A stretch of DNA of 58,024 bases from Stutzerimonas stutzeri SDM-LAC (GTDB lineage Bacteria; Pseudomonadota; Gammaproteobacteria; Pseudomonadales; Pseudomonadaceae): assembly GCF_000235745.1 (NCBI RefSeq), contig NZ_AGSX01000117.1:1-58024 (forward strand). Direction: 5' to 3'. Numbering within the stretch: the stretch's first letter is position 1; each line of letters opens with the position of its first letter. This document shows positions 1 to 12,969 of this stretch, piece by piece. Made by a program: the position numbers and the translations under genes. The notes beneath the pieces are model-generated. The model was not told the DNA's origin and ran no database searches. It was given only the letters and a program-made list of their open reading frames with translations.

Positions 1-627
1 CTTGTAGATTCCCGATGCCGCCTCGCTGATGGATTGCGCCAGCATGTAGGCGGGGGTTGTCACCAGGTTATGCCTGGAGTCCTCGACGATCTCGGTGACT
101 TCGCACGCCTCATGTTCGATGCCCATCTCCCGCGCTGCGTCTGCCGCGGGATCGTCATCGTTGCCCAGCGTGCAGACCACGCCGCGGCCGAAGATCTGCG
201 CCGCCATGGTCGGCGCGATGCACATCATGCCGACCGGTTTGCCGGCCTCGGCAAACGCCTTGGCCAGTGACAGCACCTCGGGGAGAACGGTACAACCGGC
301 GCCCTGCGTGGCAAAGTCGGACAGGTTTTTTGCCGCGCCGAAGCCGCCCGGCATGATCAACGCATCGAACTCTTCGGCGCTGGCTTCGTGCAATGCCTTG
401 ATTTCCCCGCGGGCCAGGCGTGCGGACTCGGTTAGCACGTTGCGGCTTTCCTGCATCTCCTCGCCGGTGAGGTGGTTGATTACGTGCAGTTGCTCGATGT
501 CCGGAGCAAAGCATTGCACCTTGGCGCCACGCTGGTCCAGGCGCAACAGCGTGATCACGCTCTCGTAGATTTCCGAGCCGTCGTATACACCACAGCCGGA
601 AAGAATTACGGCGACTTTTTTGTTCAT
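1..627 (-). CDS. elbB: ElbB-like glyoxalase / isoprenoid biosynthesis protein, 3' end cut by the window
   Basis: The reverse strand reads from ATG at 625-627 to the window edge, giving 209 residues starting MNKKVAVILSGCGVYDGSEI. This is the N-terminus of the ElbB (DJ-1/PfpI-like) family, and the downstream segments IMPGGFGAAKNLSDFA and PVGMMCIAPTMAAQIF fit the class I glutamine-amidotransferase-like fold. Family members are about 217-220 residues, so only the last handful of codons should be missing. ElbB has glyoxalase-like activity in vitro and has been linked to isoprenoid metabolism; its physiological role is not settled. A purine-rich stretch (CCAGGAGTACCCC) precedes the ATG and can serve as ribosome binding site. 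It is divergent from hemB. Confidence 0.9.
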   Translation of the reverse strand, partial: MNKKVAVILSGCGVYDGSEIYESVITLLRLDQRGAKVQCFAPDIEQLHVINHLTGEEMQESRNVLTESARLARGEIKALHEASAEEFDALIMPGGFGAAKNLSDFATQGAGCTVLPEVLSLAKAFAEAGKPVGMMCIAPTMAAQIFGRGVVCTLGNDDDPAADAAREMGIEHEACEVTEIVEDSRHNLVTTPAYMLAQSISEAASGIYK

Positions 628-1956
<1,329 letters not shown>

Positions 1957-1975
1957 GCCCTGCCGAGGCAAAGCG

Positions 1976-4180
1976 ATGACGAATCAGGGACTCAGCGAAA
2001 GCGAATTGCAGGCTGCTGCCGTCGAGGCGCAGCCCCTCGAGGAGTTGGCGCCGCCAGCGCCTGAAGTGGAGAAAACAGAGGAGGCACCAGCGCCACCGGC
2101 ACCGCCGCCGAATCTGGATGACAACAGCCTCTATATCCACCGTGAGCTGTCACAGCTGCAATTCAATATCCGCGTGCTGGAACAGGCGCTGGACGAGTCC
2201 TATCCGCTGCTGGAACGGCTCAAGTTCCTGTTGATCTTTTCCAGCAATCTGGATGAGTTTTTCGAGATTCGCGTCGCCGGGCTGAAGAAGCAGGTGACCT
2301 TCGCGCGTGAGCAGGCGGGTGCCGATGGCCTGCAGCCGCACCAGGCGCTGGCGCGTATTTCCGAACTGGTCCATGAGCAGGTCAACCGCCAGTATTCGAT
2401 CCTCAACGAAGTTCTGCTACCAGAGCTGGCCGAGCATCAGGTGCGCTTCATCCGACGGCGCAACTGGACAACCAAGATCAAGGCCTGGGTACGCCGCTTT
2501 TTCCGCGACGAGATCGCGCCAATCGTCACGCCAATCGGTCTGGATCCCACCCACCCATTCCCGTTGCTGGTCAACAAGAGTCTGAACTTCATTGTCGAGC
2601 TTGAAGGTATCGATGCCTTCGGCCGCGATTCCGGGCTGGCGATCATTCCGGCGCCGCGGTTGTTGCCGCGGGTGATCCGGGTGCCGGAGGACGTAGGCGG
2701 GACGGGTGCCAACTATGTGTTCCTCTCTTCGATGATTCACGCCCATGCTGACGACCTGTTCCATGGGATGAAGGTCAATGGCTGCTACCAGTTCCGCCTG
2801 ACACGCAATGCCGACCTGTCGGTCGATACCGAAGACGTCGAGGATCTCGCACGCGCATTGCGTGGAGAGCTGATTTCCCGGCGCTATGGCGATGCGGTGC
2901 GGCTGGAAGTGGCGGATACCTGCCCGAAGCATCTCGCCGACTTCCTGCTCAAGCAGTTCAGCCTGAGCGAGAGCGAACTGTATCGGGTCAACGGCCCGGT
3001 CAACCTGACCCGGCTGTTCGGCATCACTGGTTTGGATAGCCATCCGGAGCTGCAATACACGCCCTTTACGCCTGCGATCCCCAAGCTGTTGCAGAACAGC
3101 GAAAACATATTCAGCGTGGTCGGCAAGCAGGACATTCTGTTGCTGCACCCGTACGAATCCTTCACGCCGGTGATCGACCTGCTGCGCGAGGCGGCGAAGG
3201 ACCCTTGCGTCCTGGCTGTCAAACAGACGCTTTATCGCTCCGGTGCCAATTCGGAGATCGTCGACGCGCTGGTTGAGGCGGCGCGCAATGGCAAGGAAGT
3301 CACTGCGGTCATCGAGCTGCGCGCGCGCTTCGATGAAGAATCCAACCTGCAACTGGCCAGCCGGCTGCAGCAGGCCGGTGCAGTGGTGATCTACGGTGTG
3401 GTGGGCTACAAGACCCACGCCAAGATGATGCTGATTCTGCGCCGCGAGAACGGTGAGCTGCGGCGCTACGCCCATCTCGGGACCGGTAACTACCACGCCG
3501 GTAACGCCCGGCTGTACACCGACTACAGCCTGCTGACCTCGGATGACGCGCTCTGTGAAGACGTGTCCAAACTGTTCAGCCAGCTGATCGGCATGGGCAA
3601 GACCATGCGCATGAAAAAGCTGCTGCATGCGCCGTTTACCTTGAAGAAAGCGCTGCTCGACATGATCGCCCAGGAGACGCAGCATGCCAGCGAAGGTAAG
3701 CCGGCGCATATCATCCTCAAGATCAATTCGCTGACCGACGCGAAGATGATCCGCGCCCTGTACAAGGCCAGCCAGACCGGCGTGCGTATCGACCTGATCG
3801 TGCGCGGCATGTGCTGCCTGCGCCCGGGGATTCTCGGGGTCTCGCACAACATCCAGGTGCGCTCGATCATCGGTCGCTTCCTCGAGCACAGCCGTGTGTT
3901 CTATTTCCTCAACGGCGGCGATGAAAAACTCTATCTGTCCAGTGCCGACTGGATGGAGCGCAACCTGGATCGGCGGGTCGAGACCTGTTTCCCGGTCGAG
4001 GGCAAGAAGCTGGTGACACGGGTGAAGAAGGAGCTCGAGGGCTTTCTGACCGACAACACCCAGAGCTGGGTACTACAGCCGGACGGCGGCTACTTGCGTA
4101 ACAGCCCGAGCGGCAACCAGAACCCACGAAACGTACAGAACGCCTTGCTGGAGCGTCTGGGTAGCCCGACTGCGCGATAA
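1976..4180 (+). CDS. ppk: Polyphosphate kinase 1
   Basis: PPK1 polymerises the gamma-phosphate of ATP into inorganic polyphosphate, reversibly, at the inner face of the membrane. The 734-residue protein shows the N-terminal domain ([15 protein letters not shown]), the [10 protein letters not shown] segment, and the two phospholipase D-like C-terminal domains. The histidine expected to be autophosphorylated is H481 in YKTHAKMM, and the second conserved histidine is H638 in [10 protein letters not shown]. The first 45 residues are rich in Pro, Ala and Glu and look like a disordered extension, as in other pseudomonads. It follows hemB closely and converges on ppx, whose product degrades the same polymer. 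Confidence 0.97.
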   Translation: MTNQGLSESELQAAAVEAQPLEELAPPAPEVEKTEEAPAPPAPPPNLDDNSLYIHRELSQLQFNIRVLEQALDESYPLLERLKFLLIFSSNLDEFFEIRVAGLKKQVTFAREQAGADGLQPHQALARISELVHEQVNRQYSILNEVLLPELAEHQVRFIRRRNWTTKIKAWVRRFFRDEIAPIVTPIGLDPTHPFPLLVNKSLNFIVELEGIDAFGRDSGLAIIPAPRLLPRVIRVPEDVGGTGANYVFLSSMIHAHADDLFHGMKVNGCYQFRLTRNADLSVDTEDVEDLARALRGELISRRYGDAVRLEVADTCPKHLADFLLKQFSLSESELYRVNGPVNLTRLFGITGLDSHPELQYTPFTPAIPKLLQNSENIFSVVGKQDILLLHPYESFTPVIDLLREAAKDPCVLAVKQTLYRSGANSEIVDALVEAARNGKEVTAVIELRARFDEESNLQLASRLQQAGAVVIYGVVGYKTHAKMMLILRRENGELRRYAHLGTGNYHAGNARLYTDYSLLTSDDALCEDVSKLFSQLIGMGKTMRMKKLLHAPFTLKKALLDMIAQETQHASEGKPAHIILKINSLTDAKMIRALYKASQTGVRIDLIVRGMCCLRPGILGVSHNIQVRSIIGRFLEHSRVFYFLNGGDEKLYLSSADWMERNLDRRVETCFPVEGKKLVTRVKKELEGFLTDNTQSWVLQPDGGYLRNSPSGNQNPRNVQNALLERLGSPTAR

Positions 4181-4231
4181 GCAGTCGGCTTCTCGAGTGT
4201 ACCTGGCGAGTTGGCCCGCCGCCCGCTGGAC

Positions 4232-5734
4232 TCAGCGTACGCTGAGGGTGAAGTCGATCCGCTTGAGCCAGTCCGCCTCCAGCGCGAAATCGGCCTGCGT
4301 CAGCGGGTTGTTTGCCAGCCAGCCATCAGGAAAGGCTACGTCCAGGCTGTTGTCGCCGGCCTTGAGCTGAAACGCTGGCGCTTGCTGTGGGCCGCGGATG
4401 TGGTGGAAAAGGATCGCGAAGCGCAGCAGCACACAGAGCCTGGTCAGCTTCACACCGTCCTCGCTCATTTCTTCGAATTTCTGCCTGGGTATGTTGCGTC
4501 GATGGCCGCGAACCAGCAGCGCCAGCATCTGCTGATCTTGGCGCGAGAAGCCGGGCAGGTCGGAGTGCTCGATCAGGTAAGCACCATGCTTGTGGTAGTG
4601 GTAGTGGGCGATATCCAGGCCCACCTCATGCACGCGGGCGGCCCAGCCGAGCAGTTCCCGCAGCCATTCCTCGTCCAGGCCCCAGGCCGATGAAACCTGG
4701 TCGAACGCCTCCAGCGCCTTGCTTTCAACCCGTGCGGCCTGCTCGGTATCGACGTGGTAGCGTTCCATCAGGAAGCTCAGCGTACGGTCGCGGATATCTT
4801 CCTGATGATGCCGGCCGATCAGGTCGTAGAGCACGCCTTCGCGCAAGGCGCCTTCAGAGTGCGCCATGCTGGTCAATCCCAGGGCATCGAAGATCGCTTC
4901 GAGAATGGCCAGGCCAGCGGGGAAGATGCCTTTGCGGTCCGGTTTGATGCCGTCCAGATCGAGCTTTTCCACATCGCCCAGCTTGAACAGCTTGCGCTTG
5001 AGCCAGCCGATGCCATCAGCTGTGACTTCACCATTGCCAAGCCCGGCGCTCTTGATTGCCAGGCCGACCGCGCGAATGGTTCCGGAGGCGCCAACTGCGT
5101 CCTGCCAGCCGAGCCGGCGCAGGCCGTGCTCGATGCTCATCAACTCCAGTCTTGCTGCTGTATATGCCTGCGCGTAACGGGCCGGTGTGATCTTGCCGTC
5201 CTGAAAAAACCGCTGCGTGAAACTCACGCAGCCCATCTGCAGGCTCTCACGTAACAGCGAATCGAAACCTTCGCCGATGATGAATTCGGTGCTGCCGCCG
5301 CCAATGTCGACCACCAGGCGCTTGCCGCTAGAGGCAGGAAAAGTATGCGAAACGCCCAGGTAGATGAGCCGTGCTTCCTCTCGGCCGGAAATCACCTCGA
5401 CCTGATGCTGGATGATCGTCTCGGCCTGCCGAATGAATTGCGCCCGGTTACGTGCCTCGCGCAGGGCATTGGTACCTACCACCCGCACCGCCCCTTGGGG
5501 GAGATGATTGACCAGCTGAGCGAAGCGGCGAAGGCAGTCCAGGCCGCGCTGCATGGCAGCGTCGTCGAACTGTCTGTTTTCATCGATGCCGGCGGCCAAC
5601 TGGACCTTTTCGCCGAGCCGCTCGAGAATGCGCATCTCGCCGTTGCTGGTGCGAGCCAGCACCATGTGAAAGCTGTTCGAGCCGAGATCGAGGGCGGCGA
5701 TCAGCGGAAAGGGTTCGGCGGCTGTTGGGCGCAT
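4232..5734 (-). CDS. ppx: Exopolyphosphatase (Ppx/GppA family)
   Basis: Ppx releases orthophosphate from the ends of polyphosphate and so opposes Ppk. The 500-residue protein begins with the ASKHA phosphate-binding loop ([18 protein letters not shown]), has the second phosphate loop ([15 protein letters not shown]), and ends in an HD-like C-terminal half ([20 protein letters not shown]). I chose ATG at 5732-5734 because it gives the usual family N-terminus; a TTG 18 bases upstream would add six residues. Only 51 bases separate its 3' end from ppk, and no strong terminator is visible between the convergent genes. Confidence 0.95.
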   Translation of the reverse strand: MRPTAAEPFPLIAALDLGSNSFHMVLARTSNGEMRILERLGEKVQLAAGIDENRQFDDAAMQRGLDCLRRFAQLVNHLPQGAVRVVGTNALREARNRAQFIRQAETIIQHQVEVISGREEARLIYLGVSHTFPASSGKRLVVDIGGGSTEFIIGEGFDSLLRESLQMGCVSFTQRFFQDGKITPARYAQAYTAARLELMSIEHGLRRLGWQDAVGASGTIRAVGLAIKSAGLGNGEVTADGIGWLKRKLFKLGDVEKLDLDGIKPDRKGIFPAGLAILEAIFDALGLTSMAHSEGALREGVLYDLIGRHHQEDIRDRTLSFLMERYHVDTEQAARVESKALEAFDQVSSAWGLDEEWLRELLGWAARVHEVGLDIAHYHYHKHGAYLIEHSDLPGFSRQDQQMLALLVRGHRRNIPRQKFEEMSEDGVKLTRLCVLLRFAILFHHIRGPQQAPAFQLKAGDNSLDVAFPDGWLANNPLTQADFALEADWLKRIDFTLSVR

Positions 5735-5883
5735 GGGGCAGTCTCTGTGCAAAACCCCGACATCCTGACATGATCGCCCTCATCCGCCAACGCGCAGCAC
5801 TGCGTCAGGGTTACCCAGCGGCCGAGCCCAACGGCTGTTCCATGGCCTATCCAATGCCGATTGCCCGAGCGACAGGCTGCGAC

Positions 5884-5912
5884 TTTCGATCCGCACCCAG
5901 CCGGGCTATGAT
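5884..5912 (+). promoter_or_regulatory. Candidate sigma70-type promoter for trxA
   Basis: TTTCGA at 5884-5889 and TATGAT at 5907-5912 are separated by 17 bases. The -10 element is good and the -35 is weak. Transcription would begin about 5919, leaving a leader of about 30 bases before trxA. This is inference from sequence only. Confidence 0.35.
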
Positions 5913-5947
5913 GGCCTCACTTTTGATTTTGACCCTGGAGAAACTCC

Positions 5948-6274
5948 ATGAGCGAATACATCAACAACGTCAGCGACAGCAGCTTCGAGCAGGACGTGCT
6001 CCAGGCCGATGGCCCTGTTCTGGTCGATTATTGGGCCGAGTGGTGTGGCCCGTGCAAGATGATTGCGCCGGTACTCGATGAGATCGCCAAGGAATACGAA
6101 GGCAAGCTCAAAGTCTGCAAATTGAACATCGACGAGAACCAGGAAACCCCGCCAAAGTACGGCGTACGCGGTATTCCGACCCTGATGCTGTTCAAGAACG
6201 GCAACGTCGAGGCGACCAAGGTAGGCGCGCTGTCGAAGTCGCAGCTGGCAGCGTTTCTGGATAGCAATATCTGA
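5948..6274 (+). CDS. trxA: Thioredoxin 1
   Basis: This is the main cytoplasmic dithiol reductant, which reduces protein disulfides and is recharged by thioredoxin reductase. The 108-residue protein has the WCGPC redox motif at 32-36, the buried aspartate region VDYWAEW and the cis-proline loop [10 protein letters not shown] Shine-Dalgarno GGAG lies about seven bases before the ATG. The gene is followed by a strong intrinsic terminator and then rho, a trxA-rho order common in gammaproteobacteria. A second thioredoxin, TrxC, is encoded at 54.1 kb. Confidence 0.97.
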   Translation: MSEYINNVSDSSFEQDVLQADGPVLVDYWAEWCGPCKMIAPVLDEIAKEYEGKLKVCKLNIDENQETPPKYGVRGIPTLMLFKNGNVEATKVGALSKSQLAAFLDSNI

Positions 6275-6292
6275 TTCACGGTTGCTGCTTTC

Positions 6293-6322
6293 AAAAGCCC
6301 TCGCAAATGCGGGGGCTTTTTT
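6293..6322 (+). terminator. Intrinsic terminator after trxA
   Basis: The inverted repeat AAAGCCCTCGC / GCGGGGGCTTT has a 4-base AAAT loop and one G-T pair, and is followed by a run of T. It separates trxA from the rho promoter and leader. Confidence 0.85.
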
Positions 6323-6334
6323 ATAACTGCAGGG

Positions 6335-6503
6335 TGGACGCTTCGCCTGCACGGTGCTAAATTCGGCCCTGCGACGCTTCTCCGTCGCCCTCTGCATGCC
6401 GTCGCCGACGCACTTCAGCCTCATAAAGCACAACGAACCTGTTCGTCTCTTGCTGCGCGGCTTCTCAAGCTAATCGCTTTCTTCACCCCTTCTGACTCTT
6501 TCT
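6335..6503 (+). promoter_or_regulatory. rho promoter and pyrimidine-rich leader
   Basis: TGGACG (6335-6340) and TAAATT (6358-6363), 17 bases apart, form a candidate promoter just past the trxA terminator. The predicted leader of about 130 bases is rich in C and T and poor in G, especially from 6371 to the rho ATG, as expected for a Rho-utilisation site. Rho is known in E. coli to limit its own expression by terminating in its leader; that this leader does so is inference. The bases directly before the rho ATG (CTGACTCTTTCT) contain no Shine-Dalgarno sequence. Confidence 0.45.
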
Positions 6504-7763
<1,260 letters not shown>

Positions 7764-7782
7764 GCGTCTGGTCATGCCACTG

Positions 7783-7806
7783 AGGCCGGGGAAACCCGGC
7801 CTTTGT
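7783..7806 (+). terminator. Intrinsic terminator after rho
   Basis: A perfect stem AGGCCGGG / CCCGGCCT closes a GAAA tetraloop and is followed by TTTGT. It lies about 20 bases past the rho stop codon. Confidence 0.8.
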
Positions 7807-7886
7807 CTGTCTGCAGGTTTTGAATCGGCCGGCGCCAAGGCTAAACTCGTCGCCCCGACACCTGCCGGCCCATGCGAGGCTCAAGC

Positions 7887-9353
7887 ATGCAGTATCGCGA
7901 TCTGCGCGACTTTATCAGCGGCCTAGAACAGCGCGGTGAACTCAAGCGCGTTTCAACCGCCGTATCCCCCGTTCTGGAAATGACCGAGATCTGCGACCGG
8001 ACGCTGCGCAAGCAAGGCCCGGCGCTGCTGTTCGAGAATCCGACCGGCTTTGATATGCCGGTACTCGGAAACCTCTTCGGCACGCCCAAGCGTGTTGCCC
8101 TGGGCATGGGTGCCGAGGACGTGTCCGAACTGCGCGAGATTGGCAAGCTCCTGGCCTTTCTCAAAGAGCCGGAGCCGCCGAAGGGCCTGAAGGATGCCTG
8201 GAGCAAGCTGCCGATCTACAAAAAGGTCATCAGCATGGCGCCCAAGGTCCTCAAGGACGCACCCTGTCAGGAAGTGGTCATCGAAGGTGATGATGTCGAT
8301 CTGTCCAGGTTACCGGTGCAGACCTGCTGGCCAGGCGATGCTGGGCCACTGATCACTTGGGGGCTTACGATTACCAAGGGCCCTAACAAGGAACGGCAGA
8401 ACCTGGGTATCTATCGTCAGCAGGTGATCGGTCGCAACAAGGTGATCATGCGTTGGCTCAGCCATCGGGGCGGCGCGCTGGACTTTCGTGAATGGTGTGA
8501 GAAGTATCCCGACCGACCCTATCCGGTGGCGGTGGCGCTCGGCGCCGATCCAGCCACGATTCTCGGTGCCGTCACGCCCGTTCCCGATTCGCTGTCCGAA
8601 TATGCCTTTGCTGGCCTGCTGCGCGGCAGCCGTACCGAGCTAGTCAAATGCCGGGGTAGCGATCTGCAGGTGCCAGCCGGGGCTGAAATCGTTCTCGAAG
8701 GGTACATTCAGCCTGGCGAGATGGCGGACGAGGGGCCGTACGGTGATCACACCGGCTACTACAACGAAGTCGACCGCTTCCCGGTGTTCACTGTCGAGCG
8801 CATCACCAAGCGCCGCGATGCGATCTACCACAGCACCTATACCGGAAGGCCACCGGACGAGCCGGCAATTCTCGGCGTTGCGCTCAATGAGGTGTTCGTG
8901 CCGATCCTGCAGAAGCAATTCCCGGAAATTACTGATTTCTACCTACCACCGGAAGGCTGTTCCTATCGCATGGCGGTGGTCACCATGAAGAAACAATACC
9001 CCGGCCACGCCAAGCGTGTGATGTTGGGTGTCTGGAGCTTCCTGCGGCAGTTCATGTACACCAAGTTCGTGATCGTCACCGATGACGATATCAATGCCCG
9101 CGACTGGAACGATGTCATCTGGGCGATTACCACGCGCATGGACCCCAAGCGCGATACGGTGCTGATCGAGAATACGCCGATCGACTACCTCGACTTTGCC
9201 TCGCCGGTATCCGGTCTTGGCAGCAAGATGGGGCTCGATGCGACCCACAAGTGGCCCGGCGAGACCAGCCGTGAATGGGGGCGCGTCATCGTCCAGGATG
9301 AAGCCGTCAAACGGAGAGTCGACGAACTCTGGGCCGACCTGGGCATCGACTGA
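7887..9353 (+). CDS. ubiD: 3-octaprenyl-4-hydroxybenzoate decarboxylase
   Basis: UbiD decarboxylates 3-polyprenyl-4-hydroxybenzoate in ubiquinone synthesis and needs prenylated FMN supplied by UbiX. From ATG at 7887 the protein is 488 residues, the usual length. It starts [20 protein letters not shown] and contains the conserved cofactor-binding stretch ending [11 protein letters not shown] and the segment [20 protein letters not shown]. An in-frame ATG 15 bases upstream (7872) is possible, but GAGG at 7876-7879 fits the second ATG. The gene is 34 bases upstream of an oxidoreductase and probably co-transcribed with it. Confidence 0.95.
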   Translation: MQYRDLRDFISGLEQRGELKRVSTAVSPVLEMTEICDRTLRKQGPALLFENPTGFDMPVLGNLFGTPKRVALGMGAEDVSELREIGKLLAFLKEPEPPKGLKDAWSKLPIYKKVISMAPKVLKDAPCQEVVIEGDDVDLSRLPVQTCWPGDAGPLITWGLTITKGPNKERQNLGIYRQQVIGRNKVIMRWLSHRGGALDFREWCEKYPDRPYPVAVALGADPATILGAVTPVPDSLSEYAFAGLLRGSRTELVKCRGSDLQVPAGAEIVLEGYIQPGEMADEGPYGDHTGYYNEVDRFPVFTVERITKRRDAIYHSTYTGRPPDEPAILGVALNEVFVPILQKQFPEITDFYLPPEGCSYRMAVVTMKKQYPGHAKRVMLGVWSFLRQFMYTKFVIVTDDDINARDWNDVIWAITTRMDPKRDTVLIENTPIDYLDFASPVSGLGSKMGLDATHKWPGETSREWGRVIVQDEAVKRRVDELWADLGID

Positions 9354-9387
9354 TGACCAGTCGCGCATTTATTCAGGTTTTGAATTG

Positions 9388-10359
9388 ATGAAAGTAACCC
9401 TGCAACCTTCCGGAGCAGTGCTCGACGTCGAACGTGGTGAGTTGATCCTCGACGCCGCGCGCCGGTTGGGCTACGACTGCCCGCAGGCATGCCGCAACGG
9501 TAACTGCCTGATCTGCGCCGCCTTGTTGGTGAACGGCCGGGTGCGCCAGCGCGGTGAAAGCCATGATCATGGCGAAGTCTTCGCCTGCCTGGCTGAGCCC
9601 GAAGAAGACTGTGTCCTGCTGTGGGATGGGGTGCTCGCGCCGGGCGAGCTCCCGGTGCGCACGCTCAGTTGCCAGCTCGTCAGCTGTGAAGAGGTAGGCG
9701 GCGACGTGTTTCGTCTGCTGCTCCGCGCGCCGGCCGGAAAACCGCCGCGCTATCACGCGGGGCAGTACTTGCTGCTCGAGCGTGAGGATGGCGAATACAG
9801 CGCCTTTTCGCTAGCGTCCGCACCAGCGCGCGGGCGTGAGCTCGAGCTTCATGTGCTGGCACGCGAATCGTCAGCCATCGACCTGTTGCAGTTGATCAGG
9901 CGCACCGGCACAGCACGCGTGCAGATGCCGTTCGGCGATACCCACCTTGCCGAGCTGCCGGAAGGGCCGCTGGTTCTGATTGCCGCAGGTACCGGGATGG
10001 CCCAGATGCACAGCCTGATCGAACATTGCCGAGCCGAGGGCTTCACCTATCCGGTACATCTGTACTGGGGCGTGCGTCGACCGGAGGATTTCTATCAGTT
10101 GCCGCATTGGCAGGAATGGCAGCAGATGCCCAATCTGTTTCTGCATCAGGTTGTCAGCGACGTTTGTGAGTGGACGGGGCGGTGCGGCATGCTGCACGAA
10201 GCGGTCTGCGAGGACTTCACCGATCTCGAACCGGTCCACGTTTACGCCAGCGGCTCTCCGGCCATGGTCTACGGCACGCTGGATGCGTTGGTGGAGGCGG
10301 GGATGGATGCAAAACAGATGCGTGCAGATGTGTTTGCCTATGCGCCACGGGACCGCTAG
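9388..10359 (+). CDS. 2Fe-2S ferredoxin/FAD-NAD(P) reductase-type oxidoreductase
   Basis: The 323-residue protein has two parts. Residues 1-85 form a plant-type ferredoxin domain with C35, C40 and C43 (CRNGNCLIC) and a fourth cysteine at about C67. Residues 95-320 form a ferredoxin-NADP reductase-like module with an FAD-binding segment (YSAFSLASA) and a nucleotide-binding segment (LIAAGTGMAQMHS). Such proteins pass electrons from NAD(P)H through flavin to the iron-sulfur cluster and on to a partner that cannot be named here. Position behind ubiD is conserved in pseudomonads, so a link to quinone or flavin chemistry is possible but unproven. The start at 9388 has only a weak ribosome binding site. 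Confidence 0.85.
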   Translation: MKVTLQPSGAVLDVERGELILDAARRLGYDCPQACRNGNCLICAALLVNGRVRQRGESHDHGEVFACLAEPEEDCVLLWDGVLAPGELPVRTLSCQLVSCEEVGGDVFRLLLRAPAGKPPRYHAGQYLLLEREDGEYSAFSLASAPARGRELELHVLARESSAIDLLQLIRRTGTARVQMPFGDTHLAELPEGPLVLIAAGTGMAQMHSLIEHCRAEGFTYPVHLYWGVRRPEDFYQLPHWQEWQQMPNLFLHQVVSDVCEWTGRCGMLHEAVCEDFTDLEPVHVYASGSPAMVYGTLDALVEAGMDAKQMRADVFAYAPRDR

Positions 10360-10393
10360 AGCCGGGTGCCGGGCTGATCCTGCGTGCGGCAGA

Positions 10394-10421
10394 GAAGCAG
10401 CGCCGTCCACGGCGCTGCTTC
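10394..10421. terminator. Perfect hairpin between convergent genes
   Basis: A 12-base stem (GAAGCAGCGCCG / CGGCGCTGCTTC) closes a TCCA loop. No T tract follows on either strand, so it is at best a stem that blocks readthrough between the convergent oxidoreductase and SPOR genes. Confidence 0.5.
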
Positions 10422-10443
10422 CAAGGCTTAGTTAGGGCTCGGC

Positions 10444-11109
10444 TCAGCGACCCTGGCGCTGCTGTAGCAGCAGGTTCTTGTAGCCGCTCGCTGACAGTGC
10501 CTTCTGGGCCTGATCAAGTCGCGCTCGGTCGGCAAACGGCCCGACCAGCACCCGATACCAGTCCTCGTCACGCACGGTCACGTTCTCTACCCGGACATCC
10601 TGGCCGAGCAGAATGATCTGCGCTCTGACCTTTTCCGCTTCGGGCTTTTTGCGAAACGAGCCGGCCTGCAGGAAGAACTGGGTCACTGGAGCCTTGGCCA
10701 CTGTCGGCGGAGGCGGTGGGACCTGGCCGTTGAGAGCGGCTTCGGCACGCGCTGCGTCAATCTTCGCGGCCTCCTCCGGTGTAACCGGCTTGGCCGGCTC
10801 TGGCTCTGGCTTTGGTGCTTCTGGCGGCAGGATCACCTCAGACTCAGGCAGCAGCGTATAGAAGTCGTACTTCGGTTTCGCTGGCTGGCCCGCAGTAGAG
10901 GGCGAACGCTTCGGCTGCTCCTTGGGTTTGGCTGTGTCCTTGGCGCGCTTGATCTCATCGCCGCCAGGTTCGAGGTTCATCAGGAACACGATGAAACCGC
11001 CGATGACCAGGCCGCAAACCAGCCAGATCCAGCCGGGGACGGGCTTTTTGGCGGGCGCCTGGTAGCGGCTTGCGCCACGTTTCGGGGCGGGTTTTTTCCT
11101 GGCTGCCAC
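10444..11109 (-). CDS. SPOR-domain membrane protein (FtsN-like)
   Basis: The 221-residue protein has a basic N-terminus (about 1-24), one membrane segment at about 26-44 (GWIWLVCGLVIGGFIVFLM), a long Pro/Ala/Lys-rich periplasmic linker and a C-terminal SPOR domain (about 140-218, QFFLQAGSFRKKPEAEKVRA onward). SPOR domains bind denuded glycan strands at the septum, and this topology is that of FtsN, the trigger of septal peptidoglycan synthesis. Length and location next to argS match the pseudomonad FtsN-like gene. The start is GTG at 11107-11109, immediately after the argS stop codon, so translation is probably coupled. Confidence 0.85.
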   Translation of the reverse strand: MAARKKPAPKRGASRYQAPAKKPVPGWIWLVCGLVIGGFIVFLMNLEPGGDEIKRAKDTAKPKEQPKRSPSTAGQPAKPKYDFYTLLPESEVILPPEAPKPEPEPAKPVTPEEAAKIDAARAEAALNGQVPPPPPTVAKAPVTQFFLQAGSFRKKPEAEKVRAQIILLGQDVRVENVTVRDEDWYRVLVGPFADRARLDQAQKALSASGYKNLLLQQRQGR

Positions 11110-12852
11110 TTACATCCGCTCCAGCGTTTCCAGGCCAAGCAGGGAGAGGCCCTGCTTCAGCGTCTTGCCGGTCAGGGCAGCCAGACGCAGACGGCTCTGC
11201 TTCACAGTCTCGCTTTCGGCGCCGAGTATCGGGCAGTGCTCGTAGAAGCTGGAGAACAGCCCCGCCAAGTCATATAGATAGCTGCACAGCAGGTGGGGTA
11301 CGCCCTTTTCCCCCATACCGTTAAGCACTTCGGCGAACTGAGCCAGCTTCGCGCCAAGCGCTTGCTCTTGTTCGGCTTCGAGACTGATCTCGCCGTTGAG
11401 TCCGTCCATTCCAGTGCCGAGCTTGCGAAACACGCTGGCCACTCGGGTGTAGGCATAGAGGAGGTAGGGCGCGGTGTTGCCTTCAAAGCTGAGCATCTGC
11501 TCGAAGTTGAAGCTGTAATCGCTGGTGCGATGTTTGGACAGGTCTGCGTATTTCACTGCGCCGATACCGACAGCGCGGGCGATCTGCCGCAGCTCCCCTT
11601 CGTCCAGGTCCGGATTTTTGCCTTTGACCAGGCTATAGGCACGTTGCTCAGCTTCGTCGAGCAGGTCAACCAGCTTTACGGTGCCGCCATCACGGGTCTT
11701 GAAGGGCCTACCGTCCGCACCGTTCATGGTGCCGAAACCCATGTGTTCGAGTTGCATGTCGCTGTGGACGAAGCCGGCGCGCCGTGCCACCTCGAAAGTC
11801 ATCTGGAAATGCAGCGCCTGGCGCTGATCGACGAAATACAGTGCGCGATCGGCCTTTAGCTGCTGGCTGCGGTAGCGCATGGAGGCCAGGTCGGTAGTCG
11901 CATACAGGTAGCCACCGCCCGCTTTCTGCACAATCACCGGAAGCGGGTTGCCTTCGGCGTTCTTGAATTCATCGAGAAAGACGCATTGGGCGCCGTTGCT
12001 TTCGCTCAACAGCCCTTTGGCCTTGAGCGATGCGACTATATCGGCAAGTTCCGCGTTGTAGGCACTTTCGCCCTTGACGTCGTCCGGGGTGAGCCGGACG
12101 TTGAGGCGGTCATAGACTTTTTGCGCATGGCTGAGTGAGAGCTCGTTGAACTGCTTCCACAGCCGCAGGCATTCGGCGTCGCCGGCCTGAAGCTCGACGA
12201 CAAGCTGGCGCGCGCGCTCGGCAAACTCAGGCGATTCGTCAAACCGTTGTTTTGCCGCTCGGTAGAAACCTTCCAAATCGGCCAGCTCCGGAGAGTCGAA
12301 GCCCTTAGGTTGCTCCATCACGTAAGCCAACAACATGCCGAACTGCGTGCCCCAATCGCCCACGTGGTTCTGCCGGATTACCTCGTCACCGAGGAATTCA
12401 AGAACGCGGGCGACGGCATCGCCAATGATGGTCGAGCGCAGGTGGCCGACGTGCATTTCCTTCGCCAGGTTCGGTGAGGACAGGTCTACTACAACGCGCT
12501 GTGTGGCGCCTGTTTTGCTTACGCCGAGACGAGGATCGGCAAGGGCAGTGTCCAGGCGTTGAGCCAGCGCTGCGCTGTTCTGGAAGAAATTGAGAAAGCC
12601 GGGGCCGGCGACTTCAACCTTGCTGACGCTGGGGTCTGCCGGCAGGGCTTCGATAAGCTTCTGGGCCAGGTCGCGGGGCTTCATTCCGGCGGGCTTGGCC
12701 AGCATCATCGCGACATTACTGGCAAAGTCCCCGTGAGTCTTGTCGCGGGTGTTCTCCACCTGGATGGTCGGATTCGACCCCTCCGGCAGCACGCCTTCAG
12801 CGGTGAGACGGGCCAGGGCTTGCTGGATCAGATGGCGGATGCTGTCTTTCAT
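11110..12852 (-). CDS. argS: Arginyl-tRNA synthetase
   Basis: ArgS attaches arginine to its tRNA. The 580-residue class I enzyme shows the HIGH-type signature as HVGH in [18 protein letters not shown], and lacks a canonical KMSK as is normal for this family. The N-terminal Add-1 domain (about 1-110) and the C-terminal DALR anticodon-binding domain (from about 455, ending [10 protein letters not shown]) are both present. It is the first gene of a two-gene unit with the SPOR protein, transcribed leftward, downstream of priA. Confidence 0.97.
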   Translation of the reverse strand: MKDSIRHLIQQALARLTAEGVLPEGSNPTIQVENTRDKTHGDFASNVAMMLAKPAGMKPRDLAQKLIEALPADPSVSKVEVAGPGFLNFFQNSAALAQRLDTALADPRLGVSKTGATQRVVVDLSSPNLAKEMHVGHLRSTIIGDAVARVLEFLGDEVIRQNHVGDWGTQFGMLLAYVMEQPKGFDSPELADLEGFYRAAKQRFDESPEFAERARQLVVELQAGDAECLRLWKQFNELSLSHAQKVYDRLNVRLTPDDVKGESAYNAELADIVASLKAKGLLSESNGAQCVFLDEFKNAEGNPLPVIVQKAGGGYLYATTDLASMRYRSQQLKADRALYFVDQRQALHFQMTFEVARRAGFVHSDMQLEHMGFGTMNGADGRPFKTRDGGTVKLVDLLDEAEQRAYSLVKGKNPDLDEGELRQIARAVGIGAVKYADLSKHRTSDYSFNFEQMLSFEGNTAPYLLYAYTRVASVFRKLGTGMDGLNGEISLEAEQEQALGAKLAQFAEVLNGMGEKGVPHLLCSYLYDLAGLFSSFYEHCPILGAESETVKQSRLRLAALTGKTLKQGLSLLGLETLERM

Positions 12853-12969
12853 TGTTTGCTCGGTCGGCCGTGGGCTTTGGTCGAAAACTGGGCATTATCG
12901 GTGCCCCGAGGGCGAACCTTCAAGGCTTAAGGTGCTTAGTTGCGCTGGAGCTTGCGTGATAGCTCGGCA

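Noticed and set aside
2417-3889. A 490-codon open frame on the minus strand
   Set aside because: It is antisense to ppk and has no family features; His/Gln/Arg-rich shadow frame.
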